A stretch of DNA of 64,000 nt, taken from positions 13,462,253 through 13,526,252 of the forward strand of contig CM038726.1 of NCBI GenBank assembly GCA_021613375.1. The letters run 5' to 3'. The notes beneath the pieces are model-generated. The model worked only from the letters and a program-made list of their open reading frames with translations. It searched no databases and was not told the DNA's origin. Made by a program: the position numbers and the translations under genes. How positions within the stretch are numbered: position 1 is the stretch's first letter; each line of letters starts with the position of its first letter. Below are positions 33,520 through 44,788 of this stretch, piece after piece. The DNA comes from Megaleporinus macrocephalus. Its lineage: Eukaryota; Chordata; Actinopteri; Characiformes; Anostomidae.

Positions 33520-33640
33520 AGGCCAACCGATCCGTCCCTCTGGAGCCCGCAGTGACCTCTCCCAGCCACTCTGTGTGTCCCTGTAATTACATGCTAGGGA
33601 CAGCTGTAATTGAATGAGGTAAATTCTGACAGAAAACAGA
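33520..33640. promoter_or_regulatory. Candidate conserved non-coding element
   Basis: GC-balanced island in AT-rich flanks, with CCTGTAATTACATGCTAGGG and GACAGCTGTAATTGAATGAG (paired TAATTA-type cores and an E-box CAGCTG). The call is compositional. Confidence 0.28.
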
Positions 33641-34849
33641 ATAACATGACTTTTATCACAATGTTTATCAAAATAATCCAGATTAACAAACGTAAGAAAA
33701 CTTTACACATTAATGAATCCTTCTTTGTGACGGACGTCCCAAACGTGCTAAAGAAATGTTAAGATGTGCTGTAATGTCATCGTCAGTTTCATCTCAGTTT
33801 AGCTGCTATACTGAAACGACCCATATTTTATTGCTAATTTCAACTCAGTACTAACTTGCACTGAGTTCAAGATCTCTTGCAAATGACCAGGTTAAGGCAA
33901 ACAAATCTCAATCTCAATTGGTAAACGAGAGTTGCTTGACTTGTATGCCGTTCATCATCCAAACAAGTAATTTTGTATTTGGCAGTTAGTTTAAATATTG
34001 TTTAATTTTTTAATATATTTTTAGGAACTTATCTTGCCTCAGTCTTGTTGTGAATATTACATAATTCCATAATGAAACAGCACAAATTCCTATGCATTGA
34101 TTGAGCCAAACCAGGTTTTGAATGATAACTATCAATGATATAAGAGATAATTAGAATATGAAAAAGCAACCCATTGACATACATACAATCACTACTTACT
34201 ATATTAATTGTAATTTTATTCATTGTCATATTAGTGTTTTTTCAAATAAATGAACACTTGGTTTGTATGTTATGGCTTTATGATCTAAACTTGTGGCATA
34301 ATGGCCAAAACTGTCAGTAACATAGAAAATAACATCTCTGTGTAACCAAGATTAAGCAACCTGTCGAATTCATACTTCAAACAATAGAGGGGCAACATAT
34401 CACAAGAAGATGCGCAGTCCCACCTTCCTCTTCAATTCTTACCAGTCCTGAGGCGCATTTAACCTTCATTCCTTTACTAATCAAGAGCGCCTCCAGTGGT
34501 GGAAAGCACTGCCAATGTTGACTCTTATTTTACTTACATCACTTCCTTTGTTTGCTGCCAAACATGGATTCTTTATGCACGTGGTTGTTTTAATGATCAT
34601 TCTTCAAGAGCTTTCAACTACTCTTGCTACTTTAGCATCCTCTCATTTTGGGCTGATTCCACTCCACGCTACGGTGACTCACTGTCACCTCTTGAGGTAC
34701 AAAAGATTTGTGAGGTGTTCCAGGCGAGCAGTGGCAACACTGGTCACAAACCAGCGACAAGGTGTTAGACTCCAAGGCTCATCAATGTGTGAGGGCAACA
34801 AAGGCTGAAAAGCTATTAGGCACAAGTCACAGTAATTCCTGATAAGAAT
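33641..34849. other. No gene recognised
   Basis: AT-rich to mixed. The two overlapping ORFs at 34,496-34,808 run toward the Tc1-like remnant and may include its decayed upstream part. They show no domain that I recognise. Confidence 0.4.
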
Positions 34850-35045
34850 TATGGGTGTAAACGATGTATGGGGGTCTCGCGGATGATTGGGTGCATGTGT
34901 AATGGGAAGCGATGTCACCAGGATGCACTGTGGGAAGACAAACCGGTGGAAGGAGTGTGATGCTCTGGGTGAAGTTCTGCTTGGGTACCCAGACTGGGCA
35001 TTAATGTGGATGTCAATTTGAGACATGCCACAGAGTTCTGCTGGG
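34850..35045 (+). pseudogene. Tc1/mariner-like transposase remnant
   Basis: A + strand frame reads GCTVGRQTGGRSVMLW, then a diverged CLGTQTGH and a stop. This matches the well-conserved central part of Tc1-like transposases in fish ('...GGGSVMVWGxF'), which precedes the second catalytic aspartate. The nucleotide words CACCAGGATGCACTGTGGGA and GTGATGCTCTGGG are typical of one fish Tc1 group. A stop truncates the frame, and the DD34E catalytic residues cannot be assembled. The gene is broken. The overlapping minus-strand ORF (34,685-35,026) is a shadow. Confidence 0.65.
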
Positions 35046-35159
35046 GTCTAAGAGGTTAATGGAATCACTGATGAATTTCTGCTACGATTTGCAGGTTTTG
35101 ATTTGTTTTGCTGACATGGGTTTAGGAGCAGCTTTCGCGGGTTTGGGAGTCGATGTGCA

Positions 35160-35336
35160 AGTGTGTGTGTGAGAGAGGGAGGGGAGAGAGAGAGAACCTC
35201 TGGGCCAGATTATGGCTTTGCAGATGCTGGACCTGTGGAAAAGATTAACACACAAACACACACACTCTCACATTCAAACAGACAGGATTATACTCAAACA
35301 CACACACACATGCAGTACACTAGACCACCGCCCCTT
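35160..35336. repeat. Simple-sequence cluster (GA, CA)
   Basis: GA-rich at 35,171-35,195 and broken CA tracts at 35,248-35,312. Confidence 0.8.
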
Positions 35337-35539
35337 CCCTTTCCCAAATCCAGACACTAACCTGACTCTAACATTTTTACATAACGTTGACCTCACGGTA
35401 CAGACTGTACACTGAGCTAACAAATAAGTGAAATCTCTACACGCATACTTTGTGCTGTGTGAGTAATCCTTTATTACAGTGCAGATGCAGCAGTGGTCCA
35501 ACACTCCACATTACAGCACACAATGCAATACCCGATTAA

Positions 35540-35540
35540 G

Positions 35541-35568
<28 letters not shown>
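35540..35568. repeat. (CA)14 microsatellite
   Basis: Pure CA run. Confidence 0.95.
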
Positions 35569-35571
<3 letters not shown>

Positions 35572-36479
35572 CTGACAATGTGTAGCCAGATTAGAGCAGA
35601 AGAGTGCAGGAAAAGAAGATGAATCCAGCCAAACTGACAAAGCTGAGGGATATGGCTGGTGTTGGTAGACGCTTTCTACTGATCTGAGACCCGTTTTATT
35701 GCAGTTAATTCCTGGATTTAGGCCGGAAAAGCTGAACCGGGATAAAAACTAAAGGACGACTTTCAGCGCCCGTCCAGATATGCCAGGACAAGCTGAGGAC
35801 AAAGAACAGAGGATAGGCATTGACGTGGTTACACAGATATCTAAACTCTCAATGGAAGAAGTGGAAGAGGGCGCAAGAAATTTAAAGATTTTAATACATT
35901 TGAAGTTATCAAAATTTTTGGCCATGCAAGAGCTGGTATACCACCAAAATTGTCACCATCAGATAAACAGTACTTAAAACTTAAAACTTTGCTGCTTTAT
36001 ACCAAAGCAAACGATTCTCATTTTCTATTTTATTGTGCTCTATCTGTGTGATAACAACCAGTAGAAGGGTTTTAAACTGCAGGTGACTTTTACACAGTAA
36101 GGTGTTTTACACTGCAGTGTATATGGTACTTAATAAATAAATAAATATATATATATAATGCTGAAAAATAAATAACTGGTACTTGATTTTTTGGCTGAAT
36201 ATAAAAGCTGGACTGCAGTGCTGTATATGTAGAGGTGGACTGTCATGTCTGGCATGAAGCATGAATAATGTAAATTATTCAAATAACTCAAATGAAGCAT
36301 GAACAAACACCCACAGTATGTAGCACATCACGGTCCGTGTATATGCTGCCTAGAATTTCAGCAGTACATCACAGAGCGGCAGGTGAGATGTCGGTACGCA
36401 AGTAACTGAATGGTTAAAAAGTCCATCACTAATCTAAATTGAAACAAATATGTTTTTGCTGGAGGACATGTTTCAAAAG
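35569..36479. other. No supported gene; one small ORF
   Basis: A 65-codon ORF from ATG 35,780 begins with an acidic, amphipathic-looking stretch (SKLSMEEVEEGARNLK). A pyrimidine-rich acceptor-like TTTTATTGCAG lies 75 bp upstream (35,692-35,702). There is an in-frame stop between the acceptor and the ATG, and no donor follows. I do not call it a gene. The rest is AT-rich, with a TAAATAAATATATATATATA run near 36,131. Confidence 0.35.
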
Positions 36480-36700
36480 GAGCAGGGCACCGTGTATTCA
36501 TCTGAGACTCCGCAACCCTATCAGACCAATATCATTGCTTTGCTATTTTTAGACGTCACCACTAATTAATGATAAGCAATCCTGATTTGATTAGCATATG
36601 CTGGGGTTGCAGGGCTCCACTTGAGGCACTGACAGGCTTCACATTAACAGAGCACATGCACGTAGGCACAGCACATGGTTCCACTTAATCACTCTACTGC
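36480..36700. promoter_or_regulatory. Candidate conserved non-coding element
   Basis: Repeat-free block with CACTAATTAATGATAAGC (TAATTA plus GATAA) and CTGATTTGATTAGCATATGC (homeodomain and octamer-like words). It is followed by a GC-balanced stretch. No ORF. Confidence 0.33.
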
Positions 36701-38529
36701 TGAGAGATATGCAGAGGTATGAATGAATGCGGCCCTGTATTTCCTAAAGTAATCAACAAGAACATCCGAATATGTCCGATTTCATGCATTACGTGTCAGG
36801 ATGTTTCTAGTTTAAGATGCGGTATAGTGAAGTATTAATTAGTTTATGTCCATATCTTGTTTGGGATTTGTGTGACACTGTCAAGGTTAGTGGTAGTAAT
36901 GAACAAGGCTGTAGATGATTTCTTAGTGAATGGAAATTGAATTCTCACTAAAATGAATCTGGAATATATGTGGAAAGTGGCTATCAAATCTCAAGGCAGT
37001 AAAGTTGATAAGAAATTACTATTAGTAGTACAGTACTTGTACTGGGCTGGATTTTTGTTATTGTGATAAATTCCGCTTTTTTGAAATAAAAAACATTCTT
37101 AAAGATTTATTATGCTTTTTTTTCTCTTTAGTGTGTTATGTAGTTTTTTGTAAACATATACACACTAGAGAGAAAAACCCTCTCCCACAGAAACAACTTT
37201 TCTTAGATGTCTGAAACACTGTTTGCAATTGCAGCCTTTTTCTCTGTTACAGGGTGACAACATCTTGTAACGCATTGCGTATTACCTGCATACTCACAAG
37301 CTTGGCTCCTCCTCACACAACACACAGAGAGCTACAGAAGTAAAGATTTTATCACTTAGAAACATCCTGTTCCAGTCTAGCTTGTGAAGGTGGATCAGGT
37401 CTAACAACTTGCTCTACCTGACTTTCAGGATCAGACATAGCAGAACCGACATCAGAATAATGACCACAGCTCTGTGGGGGGAGAATTAGCTGGTTGCCGT
37501 GTGGGTGAGCTGACCAATCAGAGCACATTGAGCTCATTGAAAAGCACAGGAGGTGAATGCAGATGTACAGGATTAAACAGATATTGTTTTAGGAAAATGT
37601 AAGCATGTACATCTAGTAGACGAAAATAAGCAAAGAAGGTTTCTTTAACTTATAATGGAAACCTGTTTTGGAGCAAGCTGTTGGTCCGTACCATTAGGGT
37701 TTTCATATTAAGCCAAAAAATTTGAGAAATGAGAAAAGTTTTGATATAAGCAACAATATGCTTACAAGGGTGTAACATAGATGTCATCAGTGCTTAATGA
37801 ACAGTTATAAGTGCCATTAGAAGGAGAGCATAAGCAGTCTGGTTTGATGCACTTCAGTGCAGTATGTAAAACAATGAATCCAAAGCATTGTGTTCATGAT
37901 TTTGTATAGCATTCTGCTGGTGCTTTTTGAACTTATCATTCCTCGGAACAGTGATTGCAGAGACGTGGGAGGTGCGGGTTCTGAGCGGGTTGCAGCACCC
38001 CCCCGATTTTACTATTGTTTAACAACGACTGCTAAAAATATATTAAAGGGCTGAACTTTTAAAACAATGTGAGCCTTGTAAAGACCTGTGCATGCTTGTT
38101 TTAGGGTGGCATTTGCTTTTTTCTTTTGTTTTATTTATATATTTTCAAAATCTGCAGCAATCCTGCACTACTTTTTCATTACAGTGAGCCGAAACGCTTC
38201 CCTTTGCCAACTGCTAGACGACGCTTTTAAGCTTCAGGAAAAACACACAATATAATAATGTCCCACAATTTGCATATTATTATTATTTTTTGCACAATTT
38301 GCCTGTGACTATGAGCAATCAGCATGTCCAATGTATCATGTGGTTGTGTATATTGCTGTATTGTGCCGCCTTGTAGCCCATAATGAGATGTTTTGGTTAG
38401 TGTTCAATAAAAAATAAACATTTTGCCAGATGTCAGTGTGTAAATCATGTAATAACCTGTATAAATCATGTATAATCCTATGCTGGGCAGGTTACAGGTT
38501 TTGTTTATTTTTTAAACAAACACTTACAG
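36701..38529. other. No gene or repeat recognised
   Basis: AT-rich, mixed. No ORF above 61 codons. The CCCCCCCGAT run near 38,000 and an ATTATTATT run at 38,277-38,288 are minor simple sequences. Confidence 0.5.
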
Positions 38530-38796
38530 AGAACACACTTAAATATAGGACTTTCTGTTTATTTGCTTAGTTTAACAAATTGGATAAAAAGAATATGTCA
38601 AATCTAAAACGTGCTATAACTTTTGCGCAGGCCACATATACCCCCTCCAAATATGTTCCATTTATCAAAAACACACTTGTGCATGACTTGTGTGTAGAAT
38701 TGACTTCTCGATAGGTGTGTTATCCTAATTTCACACAGAAAATTCACTAAACATGTATTTTGGCCAGGCGTACCCAAACTTTTGCAACTGTATAAG
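38530..38796 (-). mobile_element. Tc1-like element fragment
   Basis: On the minus strand the terminus reads TACAGTTGCAAAAGTTTGGG, then TACGCCTGGCCAAAATAC. This resembles Tc1-like ends ('...AAAGTTTGGGCACCCCTG'). Further in, CACACAAGTCATGCACAAGT and TGCGCAAAAGTTATAGCACG are words I associate with the same repeat. The other end was not located. Confidence 0.45.
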
Positions 38797-39159
38797 TAGC
38801 TTAAAATTTTAATCCCCAACTTAAAACACCATGCCATTCAGTTAAAATGCCATTCAGTTCAGTTACAGTATGTTATTTATGATTTAATAGGTTCTTGATA
38901 CTGAAATACTTGTATACTTAATATGTCTATTTACAAGCAATTGAATAAAACACCAATTAAACAAATAAGTGATTAATACGACTCTATCTTTTTTTTGTTG
39001 TTGTTGGTAGCGTAGGAGGGTATACAGAAGGGTTGCAGTGAACTCAGCAGAACATGTTGGCTGGCGGTTGTTGATGGCCTTTTACTAGGGCAGTATAACA
39101 GCCCATCTGTCCTGTTTGTCACGAGCTACGTGAAATCAATCAATGTGTCGATCAATCAG

Positions 39160-39290
39160 TCTGCTTTTACTGAATGGCCTGCCTTAAAAGCGCCCCCACC
39201 CCAAACACAGAAGCTCTCTGTAATGTGATAAGGTATAAGGGCTTGCCGTAATGGGATTACATTAGCAGATCACATTGAAAACAACAGAGA
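39160..39290. promoter_or_regulatory. Candidate conserved non-coding element
   Basis: CTGTAATGTGATAAGGTATA, AAGGGCTTGCCGTAATGGG and ATTACATTAGCAGATCACAT form a repeat-free, balanced block before GA-rich sequence (39,292-39,330). Compositional evidence only. Confidence 0.28.
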
Positions 39291-39496
39291 CAAAGACAGA
39301 GAGGGAGAGATTTGTGAGAGAGGGACGAGGCACGAGTGAGGTGTCAAGAGTGAGGAATTAAGCTAAAACCAGGTAGCGTAGCTGAGGAGATGCGATCCTG
39401 TGCAGAGTAGTGATGCATGGAGAGGTGTGTAACGCGCACATGCGCATACTAAGGATTCTTAGGTGGTCTTTCATTGACCAGACACTTCAAGGACCT

Positions 39497-39734
39497 TGTA
39501 TCTACTCTCATTGCCCATTTTATCTTCTCCATCTGTTTCTCTGCATACTTTATAAACCTGCTTCTTACTCTGTTCTTCAAGGGTCAGGATCTGCACCACA
39601 GTGCAGATGTTATTTGGGTAGTGGGTCATTCTTAGCACTGCAGTGACACTAATGTGGTGGTGGAGTGTTAGTATGTGTTGTGCTGGTATGAGTGGATTTT
39701 TAAATAATGTGCCATTCAACTGTCCACTCTATTA
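39497..39734. mobile_element. Large inverted-repeat element, copy 3, left half
   Basis: Left arm in reverse orientation to the right arms: CATTTTATCTTCTCC, CATCTGTTTCTCTGCATACT, GTTCTTCAAGGGTCAGGA, TGTTATTTGGGTAGTGGGTC, TTGTGCTGGTATGAGTGGAT. It then runs into the centre, GTCCACTCTATTA, where a Tc1-like element interrupts it. The right half resumes at 40,358. The outer left terminus is lost. Confidence 0.75.
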
Positions 39735-40357
39735 AACTGCCTGGGCAAAGAAAATGCAAACTAATTTGCTTGGATTACATCATGCATTCACCATGACATT
39801 GTATCAGCAACCTTGTGCAACATCTGAGCCTTTATTTCCATTCAGATTCTTGTCTGAGATCTTGTATTGATGACTAGAGGGTCGAACCACTCCATAAACT
39901 CTTCTTCAGCACTTCTAAAAGACTTTAATGGGCTTGAGAGCAGAACTCCAATTCAGTGGTGGCCAATTCATGTGTGAAAATGATTCCTCATGTTCTTTCA
40001 AGCACTCACATGTTCACAGTTAAAGCCCGGTGAATCTCAGCATTGGCGTACTGGAATATGCCTGCAGAAGAAAATCTAGGTAACCTTTCAGTACATTCAG
40101 GTGGTCAGCTGATTTTATTGCCACATAATGTAGCTGAGCCTCAGACTGACCAACTGAAGCAAGCTTAGATTATTACACTGCCTGCAGAGGTTTGTACACA
40201 GGGCACTATGCCTCCCTAACAATACATTTCTTGTGTTTTTTCTGTATTCAGTTAGGGTTAAAAGAATTGTTGCCAGATGAGACATATATTAATCACTGCA
40301 GTAATTATCCAATCAAAGGCACTTATTTAAAACCAAACAGTTTTTGGTCAGGCAGTG
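39735..40357 (-). mobile_element. Tc1-like DNA transposon, internally deleted, with TA duplication
   Basis: Left end AACTGCCTGGGCAAAGAAAA (39,735 onward) and right end TTTTTGGTCAGGCAGTG (to 40,357) form the terminal inverted repeat. TA flanks both sides (39,733-39,734 and 40,358-40,359). Interior words such as GGTGGCCAATTCATGTGTGA, CATTGGCGTACTGGAATATG, TCAGTACATTCAGGTGGTCA and TGCAGTAATTATCCAATC follow the order of a full-length fish Tc1-like element that I remember, read on the antisense strand. About half of the expected length is missing after 40,215. No intact transposase remains. Confidence 0.85.
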
Positions 40358-40640
40358 TATAAACGTATACCTTGCTGATCAACCTTATAGTAAACAGCTC
40401 ATTTTTTGTATTAGTTATCCTCTAGTCCTGCTGCCCATAGGACTCTGTTGGCTGATTGCTGGACTATTCTCAGTCCAGCAGTGACACTAAGGTGTTTAAA
40501 ACTGCAGCAGCACTGCTGTGTCTGATCCACTAACACCAGCACAACACACACTAACATACCACCACCACCACCACGCCAGTGCCACTGCAGTGCTGAGAAT
40601 AATCCATCACCCAAAATATTCACTGCCCTATAGGACGTTT
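40358..40640. mobile_element. Large inverted-repeat element, copy 3, right half
   Basis: Resumes in the centre (ACCTTGCTGATCAACCTTAT, AACAGCTCATTTTTTG, TTATCCTCTAGTCC). It continues through CTGGACTATTCTCAGTCCAG, CTGTGTCTGATCCACTAACA, CCAGCACAACACACACTAAC and CACTGCAGTGCTGAGAATAA. It is cut after the CACCCAAAATATTCACTG block. With 39,497-39,734 it is one element split by the Tc1 insertion. Confidence 0.8.
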
Positions 40641-42959
40641 GAAGGATGTGCACACTTTTTGTGTATTATCATTATTAAGGATGAATCAGAATTTTTAAAT
40701 ATTTGAACAGTCATTGATGTTTAAAAATTGAATTGTAAATGAGATTTTTATATGCAGATTATCTTCTCTCCAACATTCTCATTAGTGATGGACATTCTGG
40801 CTCTTTTCACTGAGTCAGATCAATTAGCTCAGCTCCCGTACGAGAGGTGCCTTTCAGACAGCTCTTCATTCCCTAGCAGTTTTTATCCCTCCTCAAATTA
40901 GCCTAGTTAGCTTTACGTTCTATAACATTTTCATTAAACCCCTCTAAACAACAGATTACTGGGTGTGTTTGTTATTTTAAACATGGCTGTACATTTAAGT
41001 ATATTCATTAGATGGATTTCGATAGGCAGACGGGCTAAATGTGGACAAATCCATCAACCAGTTGTAAACAAATAAAGGCGAGTCAAGAAATGCAGTAAAA
41101 AATTGGACTTGGTAACTAGGCATGCTTGGAAACATGGCCAGGAATTAACACCCGGAACGAAACCAGAGATAAAATCCATAGAACAACATAGAGGTGATAA
41201 TGAGGGGACAGAGACTATACATTCCCAGGGGGACTCTGTGACATACTAAGAGGCTCCCAACATTTGCTGAATTGTTTGCAAACGACTCATCACTAGTTCT
41301 GCCAGAAAGACTCAGGAGGCAGGAGTGAAGGAAGGTCATTTTGATTCTGGATATGATTAAAAAATATGAAGGATACAATTATTTGGTGTATATGCTTAGC
41401 AGTGCCTCCCTTCTCGACAACTGGACAGGACCAAACTGGTGGTGCTGGGGAGTAAGAAGGAAACCATCCAATCATTGGCACATAAAAGCAGCCAGAGGGA
41501 TAGACAAGTAGAGTCATTTGAAAGACTGGTGTAGACCAGCTATTGTAATGAGTAATGAGGTGTCTGAGCTCTGCACTCTATCACAAGCCTGCTCTTACAC
41601 ATTGGTCAGAGATTCTGAAGCAAGCCTGGGAATACCTGCTGGCCAGAAAGAATAAAGCTTAATACACAGTGAATAAACACTTTACTGAACAAAGAACAAG
41701 AACTTAATAAACCCCATTGAAACAATGTTTTCCTAAAACAAAGCAGAAAATGAAGCAGTACTTTAGTTCACCCTCAGTGAGCTATTTGAAAGGACTAAGC
41801 TACAGAAAGCTGTAATGAAGATGGAGCAGCTGTGCTGCCCAGCAGTGATCTATTGAAATCAGGTGAGACACGATGTTGATTTAGAGAGGTAAGGCAGTTT
41901 ATAGGTAACGTTAGTACGTCACTATTAGAAAGCTGTTCATTAGTATACTGTGTATCACGTAGTCCTACGCAGGAAGGCAATTTTTGTAAAGGCCCCAAAG
42001 TGGACACGGAAGCAAACCTAATGCTGATAGCATGACTTGGAGCTTAATTCTCAAATAAGAAACATAATAAAGAGCAGTTCAGTGAAAATTGGGATTGTAG
42101 TATATTGTTTATTTTTAATTTAGTCACAAATCTGTACCTGGTAAGAAAGAACAAAACTATGAATGACAAACTTCACTAGGCCAGGCCTTGATATCTGAGT
42201 GCAGCTCCAGCTCACTGATTAGTAGCTCACTGTAAGTCATTTGATACTATTTTGTCTGAGGCTGCCTCACATAGTGAGCTGAGTCATGATAGTGAAGCTT
42301 TGGCTGATGATGTGGTCTGAAGAATATAGTAGGCAGCTTTTGTACAGGCACGCTCTCTGCATGGCACAACGGCACCCTCTCCAAGCATGTCTAGAAGGTT
42401 CTTGGTTAAGGCTACGCTCATATTACCAGGTTAAGGGGACACAAATATCAGTTTTTTGCTGTAATGTGACACAAATCTAATGTGCTCAGACTTTCTTTTC
42501 TACTTTCTTTCCATTTCTTTCTTCCTAATCTTTTCAAATCATATCCGAGCCTCTTTCATATGTGCTGCTGGATTGGATACCATGCAACTTTAATATGAAT
42601 GCTCAAATTGGAATTTATGTTGGTTCTTTTTTTTTTTATTACTGTGCGTTCATCGTCATTCAGGGATGATGTAGCAGCATCATCTAACTTGAAGTTAGTG
42701 CCAGTGTCCCTGGGGCTGTTACCACGGTAACTCAGTTAGGGGTCACAGAGCGCAGGCCTATATTATATAATCAGTTATCTAAATTTCAGCTCTTTAAATT
42801 GGCATTGGTCACCAAACGTTCATATCTATTGGGCCCTGACGCTTGTGTGTGTTACGGACGCAGCCGTTCTAGGGTTGGCTGCCGGCTGTGGAGCTCTGTG
42901 CATGTGAAACGAGCTACATCTAATCACTGACCCGGAACTTCACTCAGTTTGAGTTCACA
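40641..42959. other. No gene recognised; possible old repeat at 41.1-41.5 kb
   Basis: Mixed sequence. Around 41,120-41,500, AACATGGCCAGGAATTAACA, CCATAGAACAACATAGAGG and CAGGAGGCAGGAGTGAAGG look like an old transposable-element fragment, but I cannot name it. Overlapping minus ORFs there (41,145-41,517) lack motifs. Confidence 0.4.
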
Positions 42960-43200
42960 TGGAGTGCCAGCGCAGAGAGCAACGGTTCCTCTTCATCCAC
43001 ACATGCATAGTCCAGATTTGCAGAGCGGGCATGATGTACCACTGGCCAGCTGACGTCATTCATTAAATTACACTTATTTTTGCACAAGTTCAAGAGCAAG
43101 TCATCCGCTTTTGGGAATAACAGGACGTACAGTTTGCCAGCTTTAAACAGCTTGCTCCAATGTGCCATTGCAGATTTGTAAACTGATCATTTCCTATCTT
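42960..43200. promoter_or_regulatory. Candidate conserved non-coding element with CRE-like site
   Basis: Balanced, repeat-free sequence containing GCCAGCTGACGTCATTC (full TGACGTCA palindrome next to an E-box CAGCTG), TTCATTAAATTACAC and CTTTAAACAGCTTGCTCC. It may form one block with 43,480-44,030, separated by AT-rich sequence. The 74-codon minus ORF here has no recognisable domain. Confidence 0.35.
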
Positions 43201-43437
43201 GTTTTTCATTTCCTCGTAATAATACAGTTATATTTTGTAAATATGAATGCAATAGAATTTGACTTACCAAAAAAAAAAGGAATGTTTGTGAAATGCGCTA
43301 TTTTCTGTATAAACTAGTTTATTTATTTGATCAGTTTGAAATTGGAGTTTGAAAGTACCTTGCATTTGATAGCAAAATTCTGATTACACTGGCTAAACCC
43401 CACTGTTTACTTCTCCATAGTCAAGAAAAACAAGATA

Positions 43438-43471
43438 ATAATAATAGTAATAATAATAATAATAATAATAG
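43438..43471. repeat. (AAT)n microsatellite
   Basis: About 11 AAT triplets with one AGT interruption. Confidence 0.9.
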
Positions 43472-43479
43472 TTACAATG

Positions 43480-44030
43480 CTGATGGCAAACTGCCTCCGC
43501 TGGCATAGGATGCAGTAAGAATAGTAATGGCATGGAGTGCAAATGCAATTATTGTTTCCTCCTATTGCTTCCCCACTATTTCCTCATTTAATTACATTGT
43601 TTACTGTATGTAAATAGGCCTTTTTCTCCTTTCTTTTTTTCCGGGTGCTAATCAGCCACTTGGTGCAGGACCCAACCTCAAAGCACGCTCCTTTCAAAAT
43701 CCAGCTGTTAAGCCAAAAGGGTTTCAAAGCACCGCAACCAAAATAATGAGCAGTTTTCCTGAAAATAAAACGAGAATGACATCTCCGTTGCAGGTGAACC
43801 ACTTTCTACCAGAGGCTTGTTGTGTGACAGAGCCAGCCCAGCTCTAACTCACAGGCATATGGCAACAAGCACAATTAGCTAATATTCAGAAAATTCCTGA
43901 CTGCCTTATTTAGACTCCCTCAATGATTTAACGGGCTTCCGGAAACTGAGTGCACCTAATGTGAAATTCAATTTTGCTAAGTGTCAAAGACAAAAGCATC
44001 TTTTTAACTGAGGTCCATAAGTCAAAGGGA
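43480..44030. promoter_or_regulatory. Candidate conserved non-coding block
   Basis: About 550 bp without repeats. It includes GGAGTGCAAATGCAATTATT followed by GTTTCC (octamer-like and SOX-like words side by side), TCATTTAATTACATTGTTTA, CTTTCAAAATCCAGCTGTTA and AGCACAATTAGCTAATATTC. No coding frame runs through it. The 22-bp satellite follows within 120 bp. Confidence 0.38.
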
Positions 44031-44145
44031 ACCATATGGAGATGGATGCAGTCCAGTCGCTCCTGCTGTTTGGGGAGGAAAAGAGCAATTTGGATCAAAG
44101 CCGGCCAGATGTTGGCAGGTTGTTGGGTTGAGGGTGTGCTGCAGG

Positions 44146-44788
44146 AGCGTTGTAGGGACTTTGGGGGATGTTGTGGGGACACTGGAGGAAAAGCAATGGG
44201 AACACTGTGGAATATTGTGGAAACATAGGGGACATTTGGTGCAGACATTGGGCTATTGTTGTGTGGGCATAGGGCGAAATGTTTTGGGGGCATTGTGGGA
44301 AATTTTCAAACATCGGGGGATATTTTATAGGCATATTTGGCCAATATTGTGGAGACACTGGGGTAATGCTGTGAGGACATTGGACGATTAATGTGGGAAC
44401 ATTAGGGAAAGTTATAAGGACATTGGTGGACATGTTAGGAGAACATTGGGGCAACATTTGTGGAGACATTTAGCTCATGTTGTAGGGACATTTGAGGATT
44501 GTTGTGAGGACATTGGTCGAATATTACGGGAGCATTGGGTAATGTCATAGCAACACTCAGAGAAATGTTAAAGGAACATTGGTGACATTTGGGGAAATTT
44601 TGTAGAGACATTAGGGGAGATGTTTTGGGGGCATTGTGAGATAATGTTGGAGGTGTTGTGGAGTCTTTGGGGGAATGTTGGAACATTGAGGGACAGTTAA
44701 TAGTGATGTTGGGCAACCAACGTTGTTGGGACATCTGAGGACTGTTGTGGGGCCCTTGGGGGAATATTGTGGGAATATTGTGGGGACT
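44146..44788 (+). repeat. Decayed 22-bp satellite, about 28 units, GT-rich on + strand
   Basis: Imperfect units near GGACATTGGGGGAAATGTTGTG recur every 22 bp, with occasional 21-24 bp units. Consecutive starts can be followed through 44,240-44,530. The + strand has very little C. The minus-strand ORFs of about 100-124 codons rich in NVPTMSPQCPHN-type residues are a by-product of this composition. Confidence 0.9.

Noticed and set aside
34685..35026. 113-codon minus-strand ORF
   Set aside because: It is the antisense shadow of the Tc1-like transposase remnant.
35780..35977. 65-codon ORF with an acidic amphipathic stretch and an upstream acceptor-like TTTTATTGCAG
   Set aside because: There is an in-frame stop between acceptor and ATG, no donor after it, and no family recognised. 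Retained only as a note.
41145..41517. Two overlapping minus-strand ORFs (77 and 74 codons)
   Set aside because: They overlap each other in different frames within a probable old repeat and contain no motif.
43928..44734. Minus-strand ORFs rich in P, N, S, Q, C and H, resembling a repetitive secreted protein
   Set aside because: They read through the decayed 22-bp satellite. 22 is not a multiple of three and the peptide has no true period.
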